NCBI GenBank assembly: GCA_965223695.1
Contig: CBDCXJ010000023.1
Location: 1-64,000 of the forward strand
Origin: JAUVPB01 sp965223695
GTDB taxonomy: Bacteria > Actinomycetota > Thermoleophilia > Gaiellales > Gaiellaceae
Reading direction: 5' to 3'
Length of the DNA stretch: 64,000 nt
The notes under the pieces are model-generated. The model had not been told where the DNA came from. It searched no databases and was given only the letters and a program-made list of their open reading frames with translations. Below are positions 9,057 through 17,509 of the stretch, piece by piece; within the stretch, counting starts at the first letter, position 1; each line of letters starts with the position of its first letter. The position numbers were made by a program, and so were the translations under genes.

Positions 9057-10100
9057 CTACCGGAGCAGAAAACCGGTGCCGACGGCGTCGTCAGGATCGA
9101 GCTCGAAGCCGTGCTCGCCTGTCTTGTGCGCGGTTCCCTCGACTGCAGTGACGAGTGCGGGCAGGTCTCCTACGTCGGCTCGTGCAACCACCGATCCTGT
9201 GAACTCGGTGCCGACGATGCTCCGGTGCAGCATCGTGCCGCCGACATCGACGCGCCCACTCTGATGGAGCAGCGCGAGTCGCGCTGACGTACCGCTGCCG
9301 CACGGTGAGCGGTCGACCTCTCCGTCGGCGAAGACCGTGACGTTGCGCTGCACGAGAGCGTGTCCATCCGCGGACGCCTCGTCCTGGAAGAAGATCACGC
9401 CGTAGATCCCGTTGAGCTCCGGCTCGACGGTATCGACGAACTCGCGTGCCGCCGCGAGCTCGTGCTTGACGGCGCGTCCGAGCTCGATGAAACGCGTCGT
9501 GTTCGAGGGCTCGACGGCCAGACCAGCCGCCACCGCATCGACCGACGCGTAGAACGCACCACCAAACGACACGTCGGCCGTCGGCGGGCGGCCGCCGAAT
9601 GCCTCGATCGGCAGATCGACTGCGGCCACGTACGCGGGCACGTTCGTGAAGCGCACCGAGCGCACACGCCCGTCCTCGACTCGCGCAACCGTGTCGAGCC
9701 GACCCGACGGCACGTCCACGACCACCGCCGTCTCTGGCTCGCGCGCCGCGATAACCCCCGAGTCGATCGCCCAGGTGACCAGCGCGATGGTCCCATGCCC
9801 ACACGCGGTCGAATAGCCAGCGTTATGGAAGAAGACGACGCCCAGGTCAGCGCCCTCGTCGTTCGGCTCGGTGACGAAGCAGCCGTACATGTCGGCGTGG
9901 CCGCGCGGCTCGTTGATCAGTAGCTTCCGTACGTCGTCGAGGTCCTCCGCGGCGAAGCGCCGCTTTTCGAGGATCGTCGCGCCCTCGAGCTCAGGCACCC
10001 CGTCAATGACGATGCGGAACGGCTCGCCGGCCGTGTGATAGTCGGCCGTCCTGGCGACGAGCGCGGCTATGGCCGCGCTCGGCGCCGGCGGGTGCGGCAC
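9057..10100 (-). CDS. Proline racemase family protein (proline racemase / 4-hydroxyproline epimerase)
   Basis: This 347-residue cofactor-independent enzyme belongs to the proline racemase family. Both catalytic cysteines are present: Cys100 in STACGHGTIAL and Cys267 in DRSPCGSGTSAR. Keeping both argues for a racemase or epimerase and against trans-3-hydroxyproline dehydratase, which lacks one of them. The N-terminal HTAGEPFRIV is the usual family start. The gene is the last of a long minus-strand operon, 10 bp after the small RedY/HapK-like gene, and it faces the proline dehydrogenase gene. The upstream molybdenum hydroxylase could act on the same imino-acid ring compounds (inference). Confidence 0.88.
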   Translation of the reverse strand: MPHPPAPSAAIAALVARTADYHTAGEPFRIVIDGVPELEGATILEKRRFAAEDLDDVRKLLINEPRGHADMYGCFVTEPNDEGADLGVVFFHNAGYSTACGHGTIALVTWAIDSGVIAAREPETAVVVDVPSGRLDTVARVEDGRVRSVRFTNVPAYVAAVDLPIEAFGGRPPTADVSFGGAFYASVDAVAAGLAVEPSNTTRFIELGRAVKHELAAAREFVDTVEPELNGIYGVIFFQDEASADGHALVQRNVTVFADGEVDRSPCGSGTSARLALLHQSGRVDVGGTMLHRSIVGTEFTGSVVARADVGDLPALVTAVEGTAHKTGEHGFELDPDDAVGTGFLLR

Positions 10101-10110
10101 GCCGAGCGCG

Positions 10111-10428
10111 TCACTCGATCACCTCGCCCCAGACCATCGTCGACTCGGCGACGTACGTCTGCCAATCCTTCAGAAACGCCTCGAACTCAGCTCCAGCCGC
10201 GCCCTTCTCGTAGTCCTCGACGTTGGTGATGTCGACGACCTCGAGATACTGACAGGGCGCGTCGCCCTCGGTACCGAACAGGTTCCCGTCGATCCGTGTG
10301 ACGTCGTAGCGCTTGATCGTCGCCTGCGCCCGTGCAAACGGGTAGTCGACCTCGCGTAGCCACTGCTCGTAGTCCTCGAGCGTGACGCCCTCTTGAAGTG
10401 TGTTGAGGAAGAACGCGCGCTGCGCCAT
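10111..10428 (-). CDS. Small RedY/HapK-like protein (probable dimeric alpha/beta barrel)
   Basis: This 105-residue protein has the pattern of a small ferredoxin-like dimeric barrel: an early beta strand (RAFFLNTL), a DYEQWLREVDYPFA helix, YDVTRI, a central YLEVVDIT strand and a final helix. It resembles RedY/HapK-like proteins, but I recognise it only loosely. ATG 10428 overlaps the TGA of the molybdenum hydroxylase large subunit (TGATG) and has AGGAGG a few bases upstream, so translation is coupled. A role as a small accessory enzyme or binding protein for the same pathway is inference. Confidence 0.6.
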   Translation of the reverse strand: MAQRAFFLNTLQEGVTLEDYEQWLREVDYPFARAQATIKRYDVTRIDGNLFGTEGDAPCQYLEVVDITNVEDYEKGAAGAEFEAFLKDWQTYVAESTMVWGEVIE

Positions 10429-12707
10429 CACGCCTCCTGACCGTTGTCGCTCTGGATGGCCTCGAGCACGGCGAAGGGCGTCAGTGGGATCGCGTTGGCC
10501 GGCTTGCCGATCGCGTCGGCGACTGCGTTCGCGATCGCGCCAGCCACCGGGATGATCGGCGCCTCGGCCGCGCCCTTCACGCCGTAGGCGCCCACCGTGT
10601 CAGGAATCTCGAGGATCTCCATCTCGATGTTCGGGGTATCGGCGGCGGTCGGCAGGCGATAGGTGCCAAAGCCCCAGTCGACGCAGACGCCGTCCTCGAG
10701 ACGTAGATCCTCAAAGAGCGCGTAGCCGATGCCCTGAACGACCCCGCCGTCGATCTGACCCTCGACGGCCTGTCGATTGAGCACCTTGCCAACGTCCTGC
10801 GCAACGACGTAGCGCAGGATCTTCACGTGGCCGGTGTCCGGGTCGACCTCCACCTCGGCGAGATGCGCGTGGTAGGAGCCGCCGGTGAACCCGCCGAATG
10901 CGCCGCCGACGATGCAGCCGTCGCCTCGCGGAGCTGAGCTCGCATGGCCTCCGTCCGCCACCATCGGTCCCTGCGTGCCCTGAGCTATGCGCGCGACCTT
11001 CGCGAGCTTGGCGCTCTTGTCAGGCGCGCCGCTCACGACAACGGCGCCGTCAGCTAGCTCGAGATCGCTCTTGTCGGCCTCGAGAATCCCGGACGCGACG
11101 TCAAGGATCTTCTCGCGCATGTCGACCGAGGCGTTGTAGGTCGCCGTCCCCGCCATGTACGTCGTGCGTCCGCCCTGCGCGCCGCCGTCGAAGAGACCGA
11201 GGCTCGTATCGGGCTGCGTCACATGAACGTCGTCGATAGAGATGCCGAGCTCGGCGGCCACGATCTGAGGCAGACCCTGAGCCACCGCGCCCGTCCCGAT
11301 CTCGGTCGCAGCCGTCTGGAGCGTCACGGTGCCGTCGTCGTTCAGTTTCAGGACGGAGCCGCTCGGCGCGTTGTTCGTGTTCCAGAGGGCGCAGCAGATG
11401 CCGACGCCGCGATACGGCTTCTTCTCGGCGGTCAGCTCTTTCCACGGTGCGACCTTCTCGACAGCGTCGAGGGCCTGCTCGAAACCGACACCCTCAAGCT
11501 TGGCGCCGCCCGCACCGATGTCGCCCTCCTTGTAGAGGTTCTTGCGCCGGAACTCGATCCTGTCCATGCCGAGCGCGTTGGCAATCTCGTCGGCGTGGCG
11601 CTCGAGCGCGAACGTCGCGGATGTTGCGAGCACGCCACGGAACGGGCCCGTCGGCGGCGTATTCGTGTAGACGAGCTTCGTGGCGTGGCGGATCGCGCCA
11701 TAGCGGTAGTTCGAGCAGAGGCACATCGGGCCGAGACCGGCGACGATAGGCTGCTCGCCGCCGTAGCCGCCGTTGTCGAGCAGCATCTCCGACTCGTGCG
11801 CGAGCAGCTCGCCGTCCTTCGAGACGGCCGTCTTGATGCGGATGATCGCGTTCTCGCGCGGCGCGCCCGAGAGGAACTCCTCCTTGCGCGTGTTCGTCAG
11901 CTTGACCGGGCGGCCCGACTTCTTCGAGAGCAGACCCGCGATCGGCTCGAGCATTGGCAGCAGCTTGGCTCCGAAGCCTCCGCCCACGGTCGGCACGACG
12001 ATCCGGACATCAGAGGTGCGAACACCGAGGTATGCGGCCACGCCGTCGCGCAGCTGGAAAGGCGCCTGCGTCGAGGTGTGGACCACGTACTTGCCGTCGT
12101 CATATCGCACTGTGCAGACAAGCGGCTCGATCGAGGCCTGGGCGTGGCGCGGCGCACGGTACTCGCCCTCTACGACCATGTCGGCAGCCGCGAACGCGGC
12201 ATCGACGTCGCCGCGCTCCAGCTCGACCAACGTCGCGACGTTGCCATCACGCGGGAAGGCCGGGCGCATCGGGTAGGACTCCCAGTCCTCGTGGATCAGG
12301 CGGGCGCCGTCGGCCAGGGCCTCCTCCATCGTGCCGACGACCTCGAGCGGCTCGAGCTCGACCGCGCACGCCTTGAGCGCCGCGCGCGCCTTGTTCCAGG
12401 TGTCGGCGGCGACCGCCACGAGCGGCTCTCCCTCGTATCGCACGATGTCTTCCGCGAACAGCGGCTCGTCGACCGTGATCATGCCGTACCGGGCCGGCAC
12501 GTCGGCCGCGGTGATGACCGACACGCCGGGCATCGCGTCGGCCTTGCTCGTGTCGAGCTTCGTGATCTTGGCCGCAGGAAGCCAGGAGCGCAGGATCTTC
12601 CCGTGCAGGTAGTGCGGCTCCTCGTAGTCGATCGAGTAGACGGCGCTGCCGCGGATCTTGGCCTCGGCGTCCTGGCGCGGGATGCTGTCGCCGATTGCAA
12701 CGGTCAT
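10428..12707 (-). CDS. Molybdenum hydroxylase large subunit (xanthine dehydrogenase/CoxL family)
   Basis: This 759-residue protein is the molybdopterin-binding subunit of an aldehyde oxidase/xanthine dehydrogenase-type enzyme. Visible landmarks are an N-terminal a/b hammerhead (GSAVYSIDYEEPHYLHGKIL), VGGGFGAK, NTPPTGPFRG, and near the C terminus GVKGAAEAP, whose Glu matches the catalytic Glu of the family. The AYxCSFR loop of true CO dehydrogenase is not seen, so CO oxidation is unlikely. ATG 12707 overlaps the end of the Fe-S subunit gene by four bases (ATGA). The frame remains open to 12995, but that region codes the Fe-S protein in another frame. It works with the two genes encoded just upstream to hydroxylate an aldehyde or N-heterocycle. 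Confidence 0.88.
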   Translation of the reverse strand: MTVAIGDSIPRQDAEAKIRGSAVYSIDYEEPHYLHGKILRSWLPAAKITKLDTSKADAMPGVSVITAADVPARYGMITVDEPLFAEDIVRYEGEPLVAVAADTWNKARAALKACAVELEPLEVVGTMEEALADGARLIHEDWESYPMRPAFPRDGNVATLVELERGDVDAAFAAADMVVEGEYRAPRHAQASIEPLVCTVRYDDGKYVVHTSTQAPFQLRDGVAAYLGVRTSDVRIVVPTVGGGFGAKLLPMLEPIAGLLSKKSGRPVKLTNTRKEEFLSGAPRENAIIRIKTAVSKDGELLAHESEMLLDNGGYGGEQPIVAGLGPMCLCSNYRYGAIRHATKLVYTNTPPTGPFRGVLATSATFALERHADEIANALGMDRIEFRRKNLYKEGDIGAGGAKLEGVGFEQALDAVEKVAPWKELTAEKKPYRGVGICCALWNTNNAPSGSVLKLNDDGTVTLQTAATEIGTGAVAQGLPQIVAAELGISIDDVHVTQPDTSLGLFDGGAQGGRTTYMAGTATYNASVDMREKILDVASGILEADKSDLELADGAVVVSGAPDKSAKLAKVARIAQGTQGPMVADGGHASSAPRGDGCIVGGAFGGFTGGSYHAHLAEVEVDPDTGHVKILRYVVAQDVGKVLNRQAVEGQIDGGVVQGIGYALFEDLRLEDGVCVDWGFGTYRLPTAADTPNIEMEILEIPDTVGAYGVKGAAEAPIIPVAGAIANAVADAIGKPANAIPLTPFAVLEAIQSDNGQEA

Positions 12708-13180
12708 GATCCGGCCTCCACGGTCGCGAGTGTCGCTTCGATGATCTTGCTGTACCCGGTGCAGCGGCAGAGGTTGCCCGCGAGCGCATCGCGAATCGCG
12801 TCCTCGCTCGGCTTGGCGTTGCGCTCGAGAAGACCCGTCAGGGTCATCAGCACGCCGGGCGTACATGCCCCGCATTGCACGGCGCCCTTCTCGAGGAAGC
12901 TTTGCTGGAGGGGGCTCATCGGACCCGTCGAGTCGGCGAGCCCCTCGACCGTTCTTACGTTCTTGCCGTAGGTGAGGGCAACGGGGTAGATGCACGAGAC
13001 GACCGGCTCGTCGTCAACGAGCACGGTGCAGGCGCCGCAGCGGCCCTCGAAGCAGCCGGTCTTGGTTCCGGTCAGGCCGAGCTCCTCGCGCAAGACGACA
13101 GCGAGCGGGTAGAAGTCGGCGACGTCGAGCTCGAGCTCGTGGCCGTTGACGGTCAGTGCCGAGGCGATTGTCTCGGACAT
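12704..13180 (-). CDS. Molybdenum hydroxylase (2Fe-2S) subunit
   Basis: This 158-residue protein carries two [2Fe-2S] clusters that pass electrons from the molybdenum site to FAD. The plant-type cluster ligands are Cys43, Cys48, Cys51 and Cys63 (GCFEGRCGACTV then VVSC). The second cluster uses Cys103 and Cys106 (QCGACTPG) with Cys138 and Cys140 (NLCRCTGY). Length is standard for CoxS/XdhC-like subunits. It starts one base after the FAD-subunit stop with AAGGAGG upstream, and its end overlaps the large-subunit start by four bases, giving the gene order FAD-FeS-Mo. Confidence 0.93.
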   Translation of the reverse strand: MSETIASALTVNGHELELDVADFYPLAVVLREELGLTGTKTGCFEGRCGACTVLVDDEPVVSCIYPVALTYGKNVRTVEGLADSTGPMSPLQQSFLEKGAVQCGACTPGVLMTLTGLLERNAKPSEDAIRDALAGNLCRCTGYSKIIEATLATVEAGS

Positions 13181-13181
13181 C

Positions 13182-14042
13182 TCAGCCCTCCTTCCCTGCG
13201 GCGAGGCGCGCGAGCGCGCGCTTCATGAGTCCGGGCAGCACCCGCTGCCTGTAAGCGGCCGGCGCATCCGGGCCGCCAATGATGTCGAGCGCCTTCGCGG
13301 CCGCTTCACCGGCGGCCACGGCCGCGTCGGCGCCGAGCGTCGCACCAACGAGCGCCTTCTCAGCCTCGGCACAGCGGCGTGCCCGCGCTTCGACGGCGCC
13401 GAAGGCCACGCGAGCGTCGCTAATCGTGTTTCCGTCAAGCTCGACGGCCAGGGCGACGGAGGCGACCGCCTCCTCGCCGCTCGCGCGCACGGTGATCCGC
13501 TCGTAGAGCGAGCGGGAGGAGTCTGAAATGGCAGTCGCACGCACGCCCGTGACGAGCGAGCCAGCTCCGGGACCGTCGCCCAGATCGGCGAGCGGCGTCG
13601 AGCGGGCCGCGTCGCCGTCCCGAATCTCGACCTGCCCGTCGAGAACGAGCAGAGCCGGGACGAGGTCGGCGCCGGGGTATGGGTCAGCGCAAATGTTGCC
13701 GGCGACCGTCGCGACGTTTCCGATTCCGCGCGGTGTACCGACGGCTGCTTCTGCGAGCGCGGCGAGCGGACCGCCGGCGTCGATGGCGTCGGCCAGCTTC
13801 GTGTGCGTTGCAGCGGCGCCGATCGTGGCCGAGGCACCGTTCGTCTCGACCGTCGCGAGTTCGCCGAGATCGCTCACAGCAACGAAGTTCATCTTCGTCG
13901 GCCGCCCGTACAGCGGGCCGAGCATGATCCAGGTCGCGCCGGCCATCGGCTCGCCCTCGTCGCCGAGGCGCGCCAGCTCAGCTGCCGCCTCGTCGACGCT
14001 CGAGGGACGGATCAGTTCGGGTACGTAGGCATCCTTGGCCAC
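13182..14042 (-). CDS. Molybdenum hydroxylase FAD-binding subunit
   Basis: This 286-residue protein is the FAD (CoxM-like) subunit of the three-gene molybdenum hydroxylase. The FAD-binding segments are AGATWIMLGP near residue 34 (a variant of the usual AGGT loop) and TVAGNICADPYPGADLVPAL, the pyrophosphate-binding motif. The C-terminal helical domain is complete. The start is GTG 14042 with GAGGAG seven bases upstream. A gap of about 115 bp separates it from the CoA-transferase gene, so it may have its own promoter inside the long operon. It transfers electrons onward to an acceptor that cannot be named from sequence. Confidence 0.88.
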   Translation of the reverse strand: MAKDAYVPELIRPSSVDEAAAELARLGDEGEPMAGATWIMLGPLYGRPTKMNFVAVSDLGELATVETNGASATIGAAATHTKLADAIDAGGPLAALAEAAVGTPRGIGNVATVAGNICADPYPGADLVPALLVLDGQVEIRDGDAARSTPLADLGDGPGAGSLVTGVRATAISDSSRSLYERITVRASGEEAVASVALAVELDGNTISDARVAFGAVEARARRCAEAEKALVGATLGADAAVAAGEAAAKALDIIGGPDAPAAYRQRVLPGLMKRALARLAAGKEG

Positions 14043-14157
14043 GGGACGACTCCTCGCTCGATGGGCCCTGGCTAAAGCGCCAACACTCTAAACGGCCGCC
14101 GCGCCCAAGGGAACGGACAGCGCGCGCCGAGTGTCGGGCTGTCGCGAACCATCGCCT

Positions 14158-15381
14158 CTAGACCGAAACGTCGCCGAACGTGCCGGCGGCCGCCAGCTCG
14201 TCGATGCGCGCGTCGTTGTAGCCGCAGATCTCGGTCAAGACCTGTCGCGTGTGCTCGCCGCGGCCCGGGCCTGCGACAGGATCGGCCCGCAGGTCCGTCC
14301 CGCGCTCGTCACTCAGGCGCAGCGGCGAGGCGATCGTTCTCACCTTCCCGAGCGCGGGGTGCTCGTGCTCGACGATTCCTTCGCGATCGACGGTCTGCGG
14401 GTCGGCGAGCGCCTCGAGCACCGTGTTCACCTTCGAGCTCGGGACGCCTGCGTCGACGAGCGCCGAGATCCACTCGTCGACAGTTCGCTCTGCAAAAGCG
14501 GCCTCGAGGATCGGCACGAGCGCATCGCGGTTCTCGTCGCGTGCGGCCATCGTCGAGAAGCGCTCGTCGTCGTTCAGCTCGGGCTGGCCGATGACGTCGC
14601 AAAGCGTCTCCCAGAACTTCTGCTTGGCCGCGGCGACGACGAACCAGCCGTCCTTGGCCTTGAAGTTCTGGAAGGGCACGATCGAGGCGTGCGCCGAGTC
14701 GGCCCGACGCGGCGGCACGTACCCCTCGGTGGCCGCCCAGGGGCCGATGTACATGAGCTCGTGGAGCGCAGTCTCGAACAGCGAGACGTCGCAGTCGCAG
14801 CCGACGCCGTCGCGGCGGGCGCGCCAGAGGCCGGCCATCACCGCGATGGTCGACGCATACCCGCCCGAGAGATCGACGAGCGAGAGCCCGCTCTTGGTCG
14901 GCGGCCCATCGGGATCGCCCGTCAGCGATTGCCAGCCGGCAAGCCCCTGCATCATGTAGTCGTAGCCGCCCTCCGAGGCGCGCGGCCCGGTCATGCCGAA
15001 GCCCGACAGCGAGCAGCAGACCACCTTCGGGTTGACGTCCTTCAGCTGCTCGTAGAGCAGCCCGAGCTTGCGCGGCTGGTCGCCGCGAAGGTTCGAGTAG
15101 ACGCAGTCGACGTTCTTGACGATGTCATGGAAGATCGGCGTGGCGTTCTCGTGACGCAGGTCGAGCGAGACCGACTTCTTGTTGCGGTTGAAGGTCTCGA
15201 AGAAGAGCGAGTCCTCGCCCTCCTGGAAGGGCGGCACGTAGCGACCGACATCGCCCTTCGAGAAGGGATCCTCGATCTTGATCACCTCTGCTCCGAGGTC
15301 CGACAGCTGGAGCGTGCCCCACGGGCCCGCCCCGAACTGCTCGACCGAGACGACGCGGATGTCGGCGAGCGGCAGGGTCAT
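14158..15381 (-). CDS. Class III CoA transferase (CaiB/BaiF family)
   Basis: This 407-residue enzyme moves CoA between carboxylic acids through an aspartyl-CoA adduct. The N-terminal block (DIRVVSVEQFGAGP, DLGAEVIKIEDP) and SLDLRHE are typical. Asp170 in GLSLVDLSGGYAS lines up with the catalytic Asp169 of formyl-CoA transferase. The neighbouring acyl-CoA dehydrogenase and racemase-like genes suggest it activates the acid that the dehydrogenase then oxidises. No clear Shine-Dalgarno is seen before ATG 15381; the gap to the upstream gene is 59 bp. Acid specificity is unknown. Confidence 0.9.
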   Translation of the reverse strand: MTLPLADIRVVSVEQFGAGPWGTLQLSDLGAEVIKIEDPFSKGDVGRYVPPFQEGEDSLFFETFNRNKKSVSLDLRHENATPIFHDIVKNVDCVYSNLRGDQPRKLGLLYEQLKDVNPKVVCCSLSGFGMTGPRASEGGYDYMMQGLAGWQSLTGDPDGPPTKSGLSLVDLSGGYASTIAVMAGLWRARRDGVGCDCDVSLFETALHELMYIGPWAATEGYVPPRRADSAHASIVPFQNFKAKDGWFVVAAAKQKFWETLCDVIGQPELNDDERFSTMAARDENRDALVPILEAAFAERTVDEWISALVDAGVPSSKVNTVLEALADPQTVDREGIVEHEHPALGKVRTIASPLRLSDERGTDLRADPVAGPGRGEHTRQVLTEICGYNDARIDELAAAGTFGDVSV

Positions 15382-15440
15382 ACGGACAGGCGCGTCATCG
15401 AGATTGCGGCGTCAGCCTCGCGGCGGAAATCAGCGGCCGG

Positions 15441-16217
15441 CTAGGAGGCAACCATCGCGTCGGCTGCGGCGGCACCTTCCTGCAATGCATGGAGCATGTC
15501 GTGTTTCGGCACATGCGGCGCCGGGTACGCGGTCTTCGAGTGGCTGATCCCCAGCCCGAGCACGAGCTCTGCGAGCTTGTACGTCAGCGGTCCCGGGTTG
15601 ACCACCGGCACGGGCAGGTTCTCCTGCAGGTACGGAACCGACTGGTGCATCGTCGTCGAGCCCATGCAGATCACGTCCGCGCCGTCCTCCTCGACGGCCG
15701 CGAGGCCGGCGTCGCGAAGCATCGGGAAAACCTCGTCCTCCTTGCCGCCAAGCAGGTTGGCGACGTCGGGACGCTTGTTGATCGAGCGCACCGAGGCGAG
15801 CTTGTGCGTGAGGCCGTACTCCTGTGCGGCCTTGCTGTAGAGCGCCTTCCAGGGATCCCACTGGGTCAGGACAGAGAACTTGTGCCCGAGGATGCAGGCC
15901 ATGTGCATCGAGGCCTTGCAGGGGCCGATCACGGGGATCTCGAGCGCCGAGCGAAGCGCGTTCATGCCCGAGTCGCTCATCGTGTCGATGCAGATCGCGT
16001 CGTAGCCCTCTCCCTGGGCGTCGACACCGGCCTCGAAGAGCGCGACGTCGGCGAGCGCGAAGTCGTGGTATGAGTCGAACAGAGCCGGCCCCGCCTTGAC
16101 ACCACGGAACTCGAACTCGATCCCGGGGCCAAGCTCAACCTCTTCCATCTGCGCCTCGCGGTTGGCGATGCCTCCCTCGTCGAGGTTGAACGGGACGATG
16201 ACGAGAACCTTCTTCAC
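15441..16217 (-). CDS. Aspartate/glutamate (hydantoin) racemase superfamily protein
   Basis: This 258-residue protein has the two-domain Asp/Glu/hydantoin racemase pattern: VLVIVPFNLDEGG at the start, DAICIDTMSDSGMNALRSAL at the end of the first half, and GADVICMGSTTM in the second half. Compared with hydantoin racemases, where these two places read ACFxDPG and LGCAGM, the catalytic cysteines appear to be replaced by Thr and Ser. A Cys lies close to each (ICIDT, ICMGS). The start is taken as GTG 16217 because GGAGGT lies six bases upstream and the protein then begins at the first beta strand; the frame is open further upstream only within the dehydrogenase gene. It may be a racemase variant, an isomerase or a decarboxylase. 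Confidence 0.75.
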   Translation of the reverse strand: MKKVLVIVPFNLDEGGIANREAQMEEVELGPGIEFEFRGVKAGPALFDSYHDFALADVALFEAGVDAQGEGYDAICIDTMSDSGMNALRSALEIPVIGPCKASMHMACILGHKFSVLTQWDPWKALYSKAAQEYGLTHKLASVRSINKRPDVANLLGGKEDEVFPMLRDAGLAAVEEDGADVICMGSTTMHQSVPYLQENLPVPVVNPGPLTYKLAELVLGLGISHSKTAYPAPHVPKHDMLHALQEGAAAADAMVAS

Positions 16218-16264
16218 GGTGACCTCCAGATCGATCTGCGCGCGCGAGTGGGCCCAGAATACGC

Positions 16265-17509
16265 CTAGCCGAGCCCCAGCGTCTGCGCGATCGTCGTCCG
16301 CTGCACCTCGTCGGAGCCGCCCGGCACCTTCAGGTTCCGCGCGATCAGCGCGATCCGGTTGATCGGGTTGTGCTTCATCATTCCGGCGCCGCCGTGGATC
16401 TGAACCGCGCGGCTGGTGATTCGCTCGAACGCCTCGTCGTTCTGGAGCTTGAGCATGCAGATCTTGCGGATCTCGTCTCGGGGGCGAGGCATCTTCCACC
16501 AGGGCCCGGGGTCGTCGATCTCGGCTGCCACCGCGAGCGACATGGCCCGGCTCGTGTACCAGTCGTTGACCATGTCGGCGACCATCCACTGGATCCCCTG
16601 GTTGTCGCCGAGCGGCTTTCCAGCAACCACGCGCGTCTTCGCGCGCTCGATCGTCTTCTCGATCACGTACTTCGCCCAGCCCGAGCACATACCGCCGCGG
16701 CGCATGCGTGTCCAGTTGATCGACGAGAGCGCGATGTTGAAGCCCAGGCCGCGCTCGCCGATGATCGCCGAGTCGTCGAGCTCGAGGTTGTCGAGAACGA
16801 ACTCGCCGGTGATGCCGTCGTCGAACATCGTCTGGAAGACCTTGCCGCGCCTGAAGCCCTTGCCCTCGTGCTCGGCCGTCAGGAACTGGAAGTACGTGAA
16901 GCGCTCGCGCCCCTTGTCAGGGTCGGTGACACACAGCACCTGCGCGACGTCTGACTCGAACGCGTTCGTGATGAACGCCTTGTGCCCGTTCAGCACCCAC
17001 TTGCCGTTCTTCTTCTCGGCGCGGGTCTTGAAGTCGAAGAAGTTCGAGCCCGCGTCGGGCTCGGTGACGCCGTGCAGGCTGGTGTACTCACCGCGCACCA
17101 GCGGGTCGACGAACTGCTCGCGGTGGTGGTCGTTGCACCAGATCAGGCGCGGCGTTGCGCCCTCGGACCAGGCGAGCATCGCCGGGTTGAGGCCGATGCC
17201 CTTCTCGTAGATCCGCTCTTCGACGAAGACCATCTCGTGGCGCCCGAACCCGCCACCGCCGATGTCCTCGGGCAGATGGATCGCGTAGATGCCGGCGTCG
17301 GCGGCCTCGCGCATGATCTCGCGCCGTGCTTCCCAGATCTCGGGGTGCAGCTTGCCGTCGTCGGTCAGATACTGGCGACTGTCGGTCAGGCGGTGCGCGA
17401 GCTGCTCCTCACGCGGCTTGACGCGCTCCTCGTAGAACGAGTCGATCGTGTCGATTGTCGGCTGGAGCCGCTCGGGAATACGGACCTCGGTCGCGGGAGT
17501 GTCTGGCAT
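16265..17509 (-). CDS. Acyl-CoA dehydrogenase family protein (first copy)
   Basis: This 414-residue flavoprotein has the standard three acyl-CoA dehydrogenase domains: helical N terminus, beta domain with GVTEPDAGSNFFDF, and a C-terminal helical domain with AVQIHGGAGM. The usual catalytic Glu in the (Y)EGTS-type motif is absent: the aligned stretch reads KVPGGSDEVQR. The base must be elsewhere, as in some ACAD branches, or the protein has another role. ATG 17509 overlaps the upstream TGA (TGATG), with AGGAGGT before it; an adjoining GTG at 17512 is an alternative. It probably oxidises the CoA ester made by the CaiB-type enzyme downstream. Confidence 0.88.
   Translation of the reverse strand: MPDTPATEVRIPERLQPTIDTIDSFYEERVKPREEQLAHRLTDSRQYLTDDGKLHPEIWEARREIMREAADAGIYAIHLPEDIGGGGFGRHEMVFVEERIYEKGIGLNPAMLAWSEGATPRLIWCNDHHREQFVDPLVRGEYTSLHGVTEPDAGSNFFDFKTRAEKKNGKWVLNGHKAFITNAFESDVAQVLCVTDPDKGRERFTYFQFLTAEHEGKGFRRGKVFQTMFDDGITGEFVLDNLELDDSAIIGERGLGFNIALSSINWTRMRRGGMCSGWAKYVIEKTIERAKTRVVAGKPLGDNQGIQWMVADMVNDWYTSRAMSLAVAAEIDDPGPWWKMPRPRDEIRKICMLKLQNDEAFERITSRAVQIHGGAGMMKHNPINRIALIARNLKVPGGSDEVQRTTIAQTLGLG

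Noticed and set aside
10428..12707. Carbon monoxide dehydrogenase large subunit
   Set aside because: The AYxCSFR active-site loop typical of CoxL form I is not found; the sequence fits a general Mo hydroxylase.
11223..12971. Long plus-strand open frame of 582 codons opposite the molybdenum hydroxylase gene
   Set aside because: Arginine-, aspartate- and histidine-rich antisense shadow of a high-GC gene, with no motifs. The same holds for the other long frames opposite hyuA, hyuB and clpB.
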